DNA from: Torreya grandis
Taxonomy: Eukaryota > Streptophyta > Pinopsida > Cupressales > Taxaceae
Direction: 5' to 3'
DNA length: 64,000 nt
Assembly (NCBI GenBank): GCA_037957365.1
Contig: JARHVA010001189.1
Span: forward strand, 2,331,501-2,395,500
In this document: positions 38,001 to 49,419 of the stretch, one piece after another
How the letters are laid out: each line of letters begins with the position of its first letter
Position numbering within the stretch: the stretch's first letter is position 1
Translations under genes and position numbers: made by a program
The notes under the pieces: generated by a model
The model's input: the letters and a program-made list of their open reading frames with translations, nothing else
Told to the model about the DNA's origin: nothing
Databases searched by the model: none

Positions 38001-39108
38001 TGTCAAGAATCTAGAACAACAAACATGCTCTCACTCCACTGTTAGGACCCGGAAGCACAATTGATTACCATGTATTAGCAACTAAACATGGAATTTAACC
38101 AGAATGCACAAGTAACTAGAATTCAAAAATAACACAGAATATGAGAGACAATACCGAATTGTATTAATACTCTTCCAGAAGGAAATACAACAAAGAAGAT
38201 GCCACAGTCTTCTTCCTTACACACCTCTAGGGCATAAATAGTAAATCTCTTCAAGAGCTCACTCTCTCTCTTACGGTCCCAACACACAACTCAAACACAG
38301 AGTTGGTGTTCACCTCCTACCAGTCAGTATCACTACTGCCAGTACCACCAGTCAGTATCGCTACTGCTAGTACACAAGTGCTCCATGCACTCCAAATTCG
38401 AGTACTCCACGCACTCCAAGTACTCAACGTACTCCAAGTAGATCTCTCCTGATCTTGCTACTTGTTGTGTTGCCCATCACCTTTGACCTTGCTATCCTGC
38501 AGATCCACCTTAGACCTTGCACACACAAACACCTGCAAATCAATTGATCTTACTTACCATGTAGATCTCTCTACACCCTAAAGAACCCTTGTCTTTGCCT
38601 CACCAAGTCCTTATGATTCTTCAACCAGTACCCCAGTGGATCTTCTCCCAGAACTTGCACAAATTGTAGCTCTCCCTGATCATACACACTCGGCACCCCT
38701 GTGGAACTAGGAGGAGCTACCCTTTCTCTCTTCACTCTTAGAAGGAGCTAACCAAGCTCAACTTAAACTAGAACAAATTACAATACAGCCCATGAGTCTA
38801 TTATATAGATCTCATGAAAATAATAATTAGATCCATAGCTCAAGACTATAATTAGCCTTCTTACATGCAAACAACTGGTTCGTTAACTAACTATCTATGA
38901 ACTAGCAGTTTTGGAACCGCACAAGCGACCGATGTTGGTCCCTGTCTGCCTGGAGCTGACTGACATCGGCTGACTCCTGCCGATGTTAGTTGCCTTCTTG
39001 TCTACCCCTGACTGACGTCGGTTGGCCTGACCGACGCCGATGACTGTGACACTCAGCAACCTCCTCCCCTGTTTGCATTAGTGAAGCTTTTAGCTCCAAA
39101 ACCTAACA
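38001..39108 (-). repeat. Copia 3' LTR
   Basis: 1108 bp, plus-strand ends TGTCAAGAATC and ACCTAACA. It contains a TATA box on the minus strand (TATATAA at 38801-38807) and the GACGTC-motif array near its U3 end. Confidence 0.92.
38930..39052. promoter_or_regulatory. GACGTC-type palindrome array in copia U3
   Basis: Five variants of GACCGACGTCGGT-like motifs occur at 20-40-base spacing, including CTGACGTCGG and GACCGACGCCGATG. The same array is in the other LTR (about 42065-42195). Read on the coding (minus) strand it lies 60-180 bases inside the LTR start, upstream of the TATA box. TGACG/GACGTC are core sites of plant TGA-type bZIP factors, so an enhancer role is plausible but inferred. Confidence 0.5.
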
Positions 39109-39121
39109 ATCTCCCACTTGG
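39109..39121 (-). other. Copia polypurine tract
   Basis: CCAAGTGGGAGAT on the minus strand, directly before the TGTTAGGT LTR start, the classical plant copia arrangement. Confidence 0.85.
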
Positions 39122-39169
39122 AGATAAATAGTTGCATTGTACCTGTACCTATACACTGTCTAATTTATT

Positions 39170-39840
39170 TCCTAGCTTGTATCCCTCTTCAAGCTCAATC
39201 CTGAAGACTAACCACCACACATCCTATGGTGCAACACCTATCATCCAAGTAACCTACCAAATCTAAAGTACTTGACCCTGCATAGCATGAATCCCTGATG
39301 TTGGTCCCTCTCAGATACCTGAGAACCCACTAAACTGCTTTCCAGTGCTTCCTTCTCAGATTGACTACAAACTTTCTGACAGCACCCACTACTTGGGCAA
39401 ACTCAGGGAGTACACATGTACTCAACCTCATCATGTGATTGGGGACCCTATTCTATGAACTATCCATCCATAGGTATGCTACCTTGTTCTGCATCCTGCA
39501 CTACCTTCACACAATCATCCTGTGACAACGTCGCCTTGTGATCTTCCCTGTCTCTAGGATACACTTATGCCAAAGAATTTTGCTCCTCCAAATTCTTCAT
39601 GACACACCTCTGAACTAACTTTACCTTTAGCTCATAAAAAACCCTGTATGTGTAACCCTGCATCAAGAAAACACACAACATATAGTAACAAGATGATGTT
39701 GCAATCATCACCCACCTAGTAAAGAAACCATAGTAGTTACAATGACATTGACTAAAGCCATGCTTTGTCATCCACCTATAAAACCTATACCACTGTCCTG
39801 GAGCTTCCTCAAGACCATATGACCTGGCCTTCCATCTCAC
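39170..39840 (-). pseudogene. Copia RT and RNase H remnant
   Basis: The minus strand reads KARSYGLEEAPGQWYRFY followed by KHGFSQ, the conserved RT block K.LYGL+QAPR.WY..F...GF. The catalytic YVDD reads YVVC after a frameshift. Downstream come FGGAKFFGI and then, at 39280-39420, FAQVVGAVRKFV and HWKAV*WVLRYLRGT, the RT/RNase H connection of copia elements, with YLDD at the start of RNase H. RT 5' part and RNase H 3' part are missing or unreadable. Confidence 0.85.
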
Positions 39841-40283
39841 ATGTCTATTCTCTCTATTCTTTAACTAAGGTATCCATTCATCTTTTAGTGCTTTCATACC
39901 AGTTGGCAACCCTACCAAATCTCCCGTTGGGTTCTGCATCATGTTTATGCCATGTTCCCACTGTTTCCTTGGATCCTTCCTGCTCTGTAGTGAGCAACGA
40001 GTATAAAAAAGAGGAACAATGAATTTGAGGCTTACTTACCCTTTCAGTCCTCCATATGGGCATTTGAGACTCCTTAACAGCTTGTTGTCTGCCCAAAATC
40101 TGTTTCAGTGACTGACCTTGGTCACCACACAGTCTACATCTGATCAACGTCGATTCCATGTGACTGTCCAATTCACTAACGCTGGTTATCTTACCAACAT
40201 CAGTCTCCACCTGCTCGACACCACCGACTCCTCTAGACTGCACATGACCGACGTCGGTGCCTACCTGTTCGATAATGATTTTA
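39841..40283 (-). pseudogene. Copia integrase-RT linker remnant
   Basis: A 121-residue open stretch (39878-40243) ends with a basic, Ser- and Tyr-rich region (MPIWRTERVSKPQ, SFLYSLLTTEQEG) resembling the segment between integrase and RT in copia polyproteins. 40135-40305 also carries several GACGTCGG-type motifs like those in the LTR. Confidence 0.5.
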
Positions 40284-41024
40284 CTATAACTGACGTCGAT
40301 ACCTATGTTTTCCTATGAGTGATGACTTTTTACCCGCGAGCTTTCTTTGAATCATACCCATGTTCAAATTGCCCTGCTCAGAAGTATCCAGCCCCATCCG
40401 CTGATCTCTATCCATCATCTCCTCCATAAACACCAAGGCTTTCAAGTTCTTAAGTCTATCAAACACATCTGACTTCCTCTTAAGAACATGCATCTCCTTC
40501 TTGCTCATGTGACCAAGCCTACAAAGCCATGTCCTTACAACAAAAGAAGAATCAGTAATACAAGCAAGTAGATAAAGAGTACCTACTTTCTTACCACCTG
40601 CTAATTTAAGTGCATCCGCTATGAGAGTTCTTGTGCATCTCTCATCACCCAACTTTCCTGAAGAAATTAGCTGCATCTTCAAGACTGGGACCTGCATGAC
40701 CTTCTTCAACACCCATGTGTTGGCCGCCTGCAATTTTAGTAGCACTTCCCCTTTGCCAATACTATGACAAGGCTCACCAACCCCTCTATTTGGGGCTGCA
40801 TGGAAAGAGGCAACAGAATCTATAAACCAAAATTCTACTTTATCCAAGGAACATCCTAGAGCATCCTATGCAACAACACCTGCAACATCTGCTCCTTCAG
40901 TTCCTTCATGCCGATCTGCTACCAAACAACAATCTTTCTTTTCTTGCTCTTTCTTTTTATAACACTGTAATTGACCATTCATGCTTTTCAATTCCTCCAT
41001 TCTTAGCTTACTTTCTTTTGCCAT
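40284..41024 (-). pseudogene. Copia gag end, protease and gag-pre-integrase
   Basis: A start codon at 41024 opens a short frame (MAKESKLRMEELKSMNG, then a C....KKDC relic of the zinc knuckle) that stops once at 40866-40868 (TAG where Gln is likely). It continues in frame as 187 residues: FWFIDSVASFHAAP is the protease active site with DSG changed to DSV; IGKGEVLLKL, VPVLKMQLISSGKLGDE and GKKVGTLYLL are typical; and WLCRLGHMSKKEMHVLKRK is the gag-pre-integrase motif. The integrase core that should follow is absent; the frame jumps to a linker (VFMEEMMDRDQ). No active protease is expected. Confidence 0.85.
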
Positions 41025-41099
41025 TGCTATACTCCCACTCAATCACAAACCCCTGAGAGTGACCTGTAATCAAACACAAACCTGCTCTTTGCAACCTTA

Positions 41100-41111
41100 G
41101 CTTTGATACCA
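41100..41111 (-). other. Copia primer-binding site
   Basis: TGGTATCAAAGC on the minus strand differs by one base from TGGTATCAGAGC, the site for initiator tRNA-Met used by most plant copia elements. It lies two bases from the LTR end. Confidence 0.9.
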
Positions 41112-41113
41112 CT

Positions 41114-42259
41114 TATCAGGAATCTAGAACAACAAACATCCTCTTACTCCACTGTTAGGACCCGGAAGCACAACTGATTACCATGTACTAGCAACTAAAC
41201 ATGGAATTTAACCAGAATGCACAAGTAACTAGAATTTGAAAATAACACAGAATATGAGAGACAATACCCAATTGTATTAATACTCTTCCAGAAGGAAATA
41301 CAATAAAGAAGATGCCACAGTCTTCTTCCTTACACACCTCTAGGGCTCCCACACCTCTAGGGCATAAATAGTAAATCTCTTCAAGAGCTCACTCTCTCTC
41401 TTACAATCCCAACACACAACTCAAACACAGAGTTGGTGTTCACCTCCAACCAGTCAGTATCACTACTGCCAATACCACCAGTTAGTATCGCTATTGCCAG
41501 TACACAAGTGCTCCATGCACTCCAAATCTGAGTACTCCATGTACTCTAAGTACTCAACGTACTCCAAGTAGATCTCTCCTGATCTTTCTACCTGTTGTGT
41601 TGCCCGTCACCTTTGACCTTGCTATCCTGCAGATCCACCTTAGACCTTGCACACACAAACACCTACAAATCAACTGATCTTACTTACCATGTAGATCTCT
41701 CTACACCCTGAAGAACTCTTGTCCTTGCCTCACCAAGTCCTTATGATTCTTCAATTAGTACCCTGGTGGATCTTCTCCCAAAACTTGCACAACTTGCAGC
41801 TCTCCCTAATCATACACACTCGGCACCCCTATGGAACTAAGAGGAGCTACCCTTGCTCTCTTCACTCTCAGAAGGAGCTAACCAAGCTCAACTCAAACTA
41901 GAATAAATTACAATACAGCCCATGAGTCTATTATATAGATCTCATGCAAACAATAATTAGACATCCAATTACAATAATTAGATCCGCAGCTCAAGACTAT
42001 AATTAGCCTTCTTACATGCAAACAACTGGTTCGTTAACTAACTGTCCATGAATTAGCAATTTTGGAACCGCACAAGCGATCGATGTTGACCCCTGTCTGC
42101 TTGGAGCTGATTGACATCGACCAACTCCTACCAATGTCAGTTGCCTTCCTGTCTACCCCTGATCGACGTCGATTGGCCTGACTGATGCTGGTGACTGTGA
42201 CACTCAGCAACCTCCTCCCCTATTTGCATCAGTGAAGCTTTTAGCTCCACAACCTAACA
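41114..42259 (-). repeat. Copia 5' LTR
   Basis: 1146 bp. The 38 extra bases compared with the other LTR are fully explained by a 17-bp tandem duplication (CTCCCACACCTCTAGGG, about 41347-41363) and a 21-bp insertion at about 41965. TATA box at 41931-41937, minus strand. Its terminal TG/CA is partly mutated (TATCAGG). Confidence 0.92.
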
Positions 42260-42308
42260 CTTTAAATATTCTAGATAACCCCAATCTAGATCGTTTTAAG
42301 GTTAAACA

Positions 42309-42320
42309 TTTTGGCGAACC
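42309..42320 (+). other. Ty3-type primer-binding site after LTR A
   Basis: TTTTGGCGAACC after the LTR end GGTTAAACA resembles the TTTGGCG start of plant Ty3 primer-binding sites. The rest of the match is weak. Confidence 0.5.
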
Positions 42321-42559
42321 TAACCTTTGAAAATCAAACCCTAGGTCAAATTAGAGTTTTCTAATTTTTCTATTGTTGATCCCTATCATGTTTGAAATGG
42401 ATATTTATATTAATTATTTCAAGGTCCAATACCTTCTAGTGGTTATTACTTATTATATCTCATGCCTAATTAACTCATTCTGATCTATAAAGAATTCAAA
42501 CCCTATTTTCCTGCATACTACTTATTTTAATGTTTACAAAGAGATTTTACATGTCACTA

Positions 42560-43290
42560 CAAAGCATCAAAGAGAGTACATGAAGCAATCATCCTCCTTA
42601 GGACATGTCATTTCCAGATCCAAACACAGTGTTTCCAAAACCTCAATATTGGACTTGTTACACAATTATTCACATTACAAGGATGTTCTTTTAGATGCAT
42701 TATGTATGACCTTGCTCCCTTGTAATGTTAAACCACCATATGTGGCCTCCATCTTAAACTCCATAAAATGGAATGAGCATAATATATCCTTTTAAATGGA
42801 TGATTTTCCACCCCAATGCCTTATAAACAATTATTTTCCACTCTATATCTAGGTATGTGTTTGCAATAAAATGGTAAAATGAGTTCTCATGGATAATGGT
42901 TTAGGAATCAACATTTGTAACATGTCATTCCTCTCTATAATAGGCATTAGACCATCAAATTTGGAACCATCGTATGAGTATCAAGGGATTTGATGATATG
43001 TCATGATAAGTATTAGGAAAAATAATATTAAATATTATAGTAGGTCCTCATTTATTACCCACTTTGTGCCAAGTTATGCCAAATTATTTGAACTATAACA
43101 TTTTATTAGGATGGTCTTGGATACATAAAATGCATATGGTTCCCTATACATTACATGCATGCTTAAAAACATTTCATGAAGGAATCCTTTACACATGTTC
43201 AAGAGATCCTAATCCTTTTAAACACTATGTAATAGCCCAACAAATAGGCAATCCTAAACCATAATACTTCAAATATGAGTCCAATATTGA
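42560..43290 (+). pseudogene. Ty3/gypsy protease region (element with LTR A)
   Basis: The pre-protease block KTSILDLLHNYSHYKDVLLD (42650-42710) matches the conserved I.DLL..S..++D.L helix. MDDFPPQ follows at 42800, then the active-site region VLMDNGLGINICNMSFLS at 42885, which keeps the Asp in a DNG form common in this lineage. The C-terminal LLGWSWIHKMHMVPYTLHAC with FHEG at 43110-43190 corresponds to LLGRPWIH....VPS.LHQ..KF.H.G. Stops interrupt it four or more times. It starts only 250 bases after the primer-binding site, so gag has been deleted. Confidence 0.8.
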
Positions 43291-43429
43291 CACATTAGTA
43301 CAAGAACCTAATCAACCTATTCTATCCAAGGTACAAAAATAATAATTTACATGTTTATCTGAGTCCTCAGCTTCATTACTTTTATGGTTAATAGAGTGTG
43401 AGCTTATATATCACCCCCATACTATTGAG

Positions 43430-43800
43430 GTTAATATGAGTCAACTTATATCCAAAGGATATGATACAAATGTTTATTGTTACTATCATCAAGGACTTAG
43501 ACATTATACAAACCATTGATTTATCTTGAAGCACAAGATCCAAGATCTTATCGATGACCAAAAACTTACATTTGAGGATTCTCTAAAATAATTAGGTATA
43601 TAACAACTTAAAAAGTATCTATGCCAACAAGATCGAATAATTACATTATATATGGGTGGTGCTTATTTTTTGCATGACAATATTGATCCTACAGAAACAA
43701 AAACCACTTAAAATATAAAGCATTTTTATTAGCTTGGTTTTGGACTACAAGACTTACAAAAGAAGGTCACTTAGAAATATTCCTTGGGCAACATAACATT
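43430..43800 (+). pseudogene. Gag zinc-knuckle fragment downstream of protease
   Basis: NVYCYYHQGLRHYTNH is followed by a stop where Cys or Trp is expected and then FILKHKIQDLIDDQKLTF. This is the Tat-type gag knuckle (C.YH...GH.T..C..L+..IQDLID). It sits after protease, whereas it normally precedes it. Confidence 0.6.
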
Positions 43801-46800
43801 TTTAATTTATTGTGGTCTTAAAGTAATTCAAACATAGGTTTAGGTTACACCTACCACATCACTATATACACTTACACTGGGAACTCTTTGGCTATACCAA
43901 ATAGAAGCAAAAATTCATTCAAGTCAGCAAGGTATTTCCTTTACTCATGAAGTAAAATTAATACATATTTCAAATGATAGCATTACTTATTCTATTATGC
44001 ATGCAAAATGTGAGGAGGAACATGTTATGTACCTATTGACCAAATTTGACTTCAAAGTCAAATTTAGACCCCTATAGGTTAAAAACTTGGTTTTTTAGCT
44101 GTGTAGGGGTCAAATACTTTATCATAGGCTATATTATAGTTCATTTGATGTTATCTAATGTATTTTAAGCCTTAGTCAAGGTCTAATAAGTTTATTTATC
44201 ATTTAGTGGGCTTTTGGAGGTCATAAATACAAGTGGCATAGTTCCCAAGGTGTCTAGGTGTCCTATTTTCCTTTTAAACCTATAAGAGATCAATTTCCCT
44301 ATCAATAATGTCAGTTCAATTAGAATCTTGTAGGTTATCTAACTGAAGATCAGGTAATCAACTGAAAAGGGGAAGTTTGGACTTATACGAGTGCTTAGAG
44401 GAAGGTGGCACATGGGAGAAGGTGATGGAAAATCTCTTCATCTTCCTAACACTCATCTCAGTGTTTAACATGCTTTGGAAGTTCTAAAAGGTCCCAAAAC
44501 TATTTTTCTCCTCTTTTGCCTTTCTAGACACACAGAAGTGCCTAGCAGGTTTGTGCTTAGTATAGACAACTAAAGAGGTTTCAAGTCAAAAAAATTGAGA
44601 GGTGGTAGTACACTTAGAGAGATTAATAACCTTAATAATATTGTAAGGATTGGTCAACCATTCTTTATTAACCATCCTTTACAAATTGACTGTCTTTTTC
44701 TCACTATTTCTTCCACCCTATAGGTTTTGCTCTATTTTAGACAAGTATGTGCAAACCAGTTGGTGATGTTGGATCAAGAGGATTGTGTATATATTATTAG
44801 ATGCTATCCATGATTATTTTCATGTTTCATGGTGTCTTTATGGGTAAGTTGTCTCATACTATAGGAAGGTAACACCATTGTGAAGATTTAGTCACTTTCT
44901 TCCTTGTTTCAGAATGGTAGTCTTCTACAGAGGTCCAATGTGATATAAGATGTTTTTCCACATGTCTCAATGCAAAATTTTCTCTCCCTTCCATGTTTGG
45001 TTTCACCATATCATACTTTGAAGCAACTTTCAATCTTGCCATTCCTCATAGTCAATTTTTCACTCTTTCCCACTTGCAGTCACATGTATGAGACCTATCT
45101 AGCTTGTTCATGGAAGTGTAATGAGGGTGTATTAACTTATTCAATTTATCATGAGATGATTATATTTAATTTGGATGTTTGGGGAAGTGCAAGTTTGTGT
45201 GCAAGCTTATTCATCACACTAACTAGTCATTTGATACCCCTGCCTGTTATGTTCCAGATATCTACAAGTGGTTTTCACATTGAAAGGGATGTTTTGGAAC
45301 TGGTTTTAAGGTTTACTTAATTCAAATCATGTATTTTAATTTTTTGAATTGATTTTTAGTTATTCTTGATACCATTCATCTATCCTTTTTGCTTCATTCC
45401 ATACTCATTGCCTACATACAACCAATGCACACCTACAGGAGCCTTTTATTGATGTCACGTTGAAGGTGAAGAATTGGGAGATGTCTCAAATATTTAAATA
45501 TTGGTAAGATGTATTTCAATAATTTTTGAGGACATATAAGGTGTTCATAAATATAGGTACCTTTTATATTGTATAGTCTACTTTACTACCTGTGTGTGAG
45601 AACGACCATCTATAGGTGTATCATAGATCTTTAAGAGATCTTGTATGGGAAATTTAGAACATGGTAAGGTCCTTTTCAAATCCTAGCATGTGTTGGGGTC
45701 ATAATATACCTATTTAAGGTGATAGAGTGGTAAACAACTATGATAATCTTTTCTAAAGATGATGCTTATAGCTTTAGGGAAACCTTCCCTAAAACGTGAA
45801 AATAAAGGTCCAAGGGTTTTTGTGGATCTCTTACAGTAAGGTTGGAAAGAGTTTTAAAACATCAAAATAGGTAAGTTTGATATTTAATTTCATGTAGAGG
45901 ATTTTTTCCAAGAATTGAGGTTATAAGGTGAGTAGAATATAGAAGTTGAAGGCCTCAAATATGCCTCTAAAAACACTGAAACCCTACATTCTTATTTACA
46001 AGTTTGAGGTTTGAATGACAACTGATATCCCAAGAGAAAACAAACACACTCTCATGTTAGCTATAATGGATCCATTTATTGAATGGTGTGAAAATATACA
46101 TGAGGATCACTATTATGATGTGGATGCATAGTTTTTTCAAGCTCATGGACACCTATAGTTGTCCCTCTACAGGAAAATGAGTACCTATAGTAGAACAGCT
46201 AGTTAGTGACCCAAGCAAGGTGTTTTGATGGTGTTTTAGCCAATATAAAGTGATAATAGGTATTATAAGATGATTTATTACCCAAATTGTGCAATTTGAG
46301 TCTCTCCATACCATGACCAAACTAAATTGCATCTCACACACACCTATAGGAGTCATTAAGGCAAGGTTTCACAGTTAGGACAGAAAGGACTCAGTTTCTG
46401 AGTTTAAGGTCCATGTAAAGAGGTTAAAGGCAAGTTTAAATGATTTAATAAAAAAAATAACACCTTATTAAATGCCAATATTATCTCCATAAACTTTTGG
46501 ATGTGTGAAAAAACCTATGCATACCTCTTAAGGCCTATATACACCTACAATTAAATGTGCAGTCTTGGTAATAGTAAGGAGATTAACATGTTTTAGAAGA
46601 CAAATAAGGTTTGAAAATAAATTTAAATGGTTAATTATACATTAATAAATTGTTTTAACATACTCTAGGCCCCCATTAAAGATGATCATCTACTCTCCCT
46701 TCTAGCCCAAAGGTAGCAATTTGTATAGTTGCACTGGGAAACCCATGTTGTTCAATAGGTAAGAATGAGGAATCCAAAGAAGAGAAGTGTTTTTTGGTGA

Positions 46801-49180
46801 ATTAAAATATTCATGAGCATTAATTATAAGTTTTTAAAAATTTTAAGATACATAAACATCTTGGAGTTATCATTCAGAGGTCATTCTTAGGTGATAGTGA
46901 AAAATGCAAGAAAATAATCCTTTTAGAGGCCTTTTTTTGACAAATTGAGTTGGTTAGGTACCTAAATGATGGAGTCTAACTTTTAAATTTGGTAAAGATC
47001 CTCATTAGGAACTAATAAAACCTAAAAAATCTTAATTTTTCCTTGGGGAAGATGGATATATCTCACTATTTTTCTTAGAGGTTAGCTAGTCAAGAAATAT
47101 TAGGGTTTGGCAAAACAATCAAATGAAGCCAAGGAGGGTGAGAAACTTAATAGAAAGATTTGGAAACCTCAATAAACATATTTTGAGGTGTATTAAAGGT
47201 AAATATATTCTATAAATCACTAATTAAATATTATACCTCTCAAAATGATCAAAACACTCTTGCACACAGTCCAACTAGACAAGCTTCAATTAGGCCTAGT
47301 TGGTGAATGAGAACAAAGAATGAGGAGTGTTTGGGAAGTTATGTGATGAATTTTTGAGATTTTATGAGGTGTTAATAATCATTAGACAACTCTCCAAACC
47401 ATGATAAATCAATCCAAATATCTAAAACTAGCAGGGTGTATGCTAATCTCATTAGCCCTTGAAGGGACCTAGATCTAATTGGCAGTCTAACTTCACTTAT
47501 AGCTCTTGGTGAGTGTTATAGTTGGTTGGATAATTTTTATGAGATGTATTTAGAAATACTTTAGACATTTTTATATTCAAATACATTTATATTAAAGTTA
47601 CCTTTAGCTCAGAGATAATCCATGCATGCACGAAAGGTGGAAACAAGCTTGATAGGGTGATTTCAAATGCTCGTATCTTTTCTAAGGACATGCATGGAGG
47701 CAAAAGGAGTTTGGAGAGGTTAGTAGGGTCCATTAAAATCATTTTTTTTTGCATTTTTTTTCAGTTATAATGTCAAGTATTTATGAACAAAGCTTAAGGA
47801 AAACTATCTAAAACCCTTACTAAACCCTTGAAAAGACCAGATTGGGGAAAAAAGGTTGGAGATGCATATAGATGTGATGGAATAGCCATGAAATTAATTT
47901 TATGTTTTATAAGAATCTCTATGGATCCTATTCATCAATGTTTGTGCTACCCCACCTGTACAGACATGGTACAAAGTGGATTTCTTTGACTATTCTATGC
48001 ATTGTGGAGGTTCTAGGAACATTCAAGAGATGAAATCAAGTTTAGGGGGAATATTATGAATTTTAATAACTAAATATGGACATATAATTCTTATAAAAAA
48101 TGTATAGTTGTTCAAACAATAGATCTCATCTCAGCCAATCAAAATTGCCATAATGAACACAATGGCGAGAAGGGTGAAAACTTCAAGTATGAGCCTATTT
48201 AAGGTGTATCTAAGTATCCTAATGCCATGGATAGTCTCTCCAAGTGTCATCCAATCCCTACCATGTATTTTCATGGAAAATTTAAGCCAATTTTGAGGCA
48301 AAGTGTGGGGGGCGACTGAAAAAGGAGTTTTTTAGACTACAGGTAGTGATGGCTTACTTCTAGGAGATTCTAGATGAGTAAGACTAAAACAAATGCATGG
48401 AGAGGCAATTTTGAAATCCTTACCTCTCATTCCAATCATTATACCTATCCTTAGTTACTTTTAAAATGTTCAAATAGGTGTAGATGATGAAGGTAGTTTT
48501 TTGAGCCAACACAGAGAGTTTCATGCCACTTTTCATAAGTTTCATGACTTATATGAACACTTGGACTTCCTAACATTGCATGGTTCATTTCAAATATATT
48601 TCTCATGCATATTTAACCTCTTTTTATAGATTTATAGGTTTCCAAGTGAACTTTGGACTTCCCTTGTCTTGGCCCTCTCTCTAATGTTATAAATAGTGAC
48701 CTTTTCGGCTCTTTTGAGCAGCCTCCATTGGTTAATGGTGAAACCCTAGAAAATTTTGTATTTGAGTGACTCTTTACGCAACAAAAAAGTGAACTTGAAT
48801 AATTACATGTTATACAATTGAGTTTTTTTCAATCTTATTGGTCTTGTCTAGTAGAAGATGATCTTTTATCAAGTGTGCAGAATAATAATTATTATAGGTC
48901 TTTGTTAGTGTTCTCTTTTAGTGTATAAGTGTTTTAGAAGTGGTCTATGACTATATTCTCTGAAGTATCATTCATCATCCCTATTAAACATTAATATACC
49001 TCTTGAACCTAGCATATGAAACATTGATGTAATAATTTATCTTGTGTTGTGAGTTTTGTGTGAAAGAAGCTTTGATTTGCTCTAAGTAGTATAAGTTCGG
49101 TCAATAGGAGATTCAATATTGGTTCATAACCTTTTATCTTTCTAAGTTTGTCTTTCTTAACCCTTTCATGCAAAGTTGAT
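43801..49180. other. Over 5 kb without recognisable genes
   Basis: Scattered open stretches (such as 44970-45320, 116 residues) have no recognised domain. TATA-like TCATAAATAC at about 44221 and TTATAAATAGTGACC at about 48689 suggest one or two LTR promoters. A perfect 10-bp inverted repeat AATTTGACTT/AAGTCAAATT lies at 44045-44066. The phrase CACACCTAYAGGAG-like recurs near 45430 and 46340. I cannot delimit any element. Confidence 0.35.
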
Positions 49181-49419
49181 AAGTGAAAGAGTGTTTCAAA
49201 GAATGCATCAAGGGAACTAGCCCTCCTAGAGATTCATCTCACCAAATTGACTACCCACAGCAAGTGAGATGTTTCCATTATGCCAATTGTATGAGTAGAG
49301 ATGAGACATCTCTTCAAGGCATGCAAATCCAAGTGAAAAGAGGTACCTTTTCAAGCTATCCAATCATGATGCAAATAATGCAAAAGATCCAAATTAAGGT
49401 TGTAAGGTTCATAGTGGAG

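Larger units (their letters stand above)
38001..42259 (-). mobile_element. Ty1/copia retrotransposon, internally deleted
   Basis: Two long direct repeats (38001-39108 and 41114-42259) bound about 2 kb of internal sequence. On the minus strand the order is LTR, primer-binding site, gag end, protease, gag-pre-integrase, linker, RT/RNase H, polypurine tract, LTR. Most gag and the whole integrase core are missing. Flanks CTTTT (37996-38000) and CTTTA (42260-42264) are the five-base target duplication with one change. LTR B of the host family carries the empty site at about 57355-57365. The element keeps more CpG than its surroundings and its LTRs differ at 6 of the first roughly 195 aligned bases, so it is younger than the neighbouring elements. 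Confidence 0.92.
36690..42308 (+). mobile_element. LTR copy A, split by the copia insertion
   Basis: The LTR left part (about 36711-38000) and right part (42260-42308) together make about 1.33 kb and align with LTR B (56078-57407) from start to end. A weak purine-rich stretch (36690-36708) precedes it, and TTTTGGCGAACC (42309-42320), resembling a plant Ty3 primer-binding site, follows. So it has element-internal sequence on both sides. Confidence 0.7.

Noticed and set aside
44970..45320. 116-residue open frame
   Set aside because: No recognisable motif, no promoter or partner, and open frames of this length occur by chance in 64 kb.
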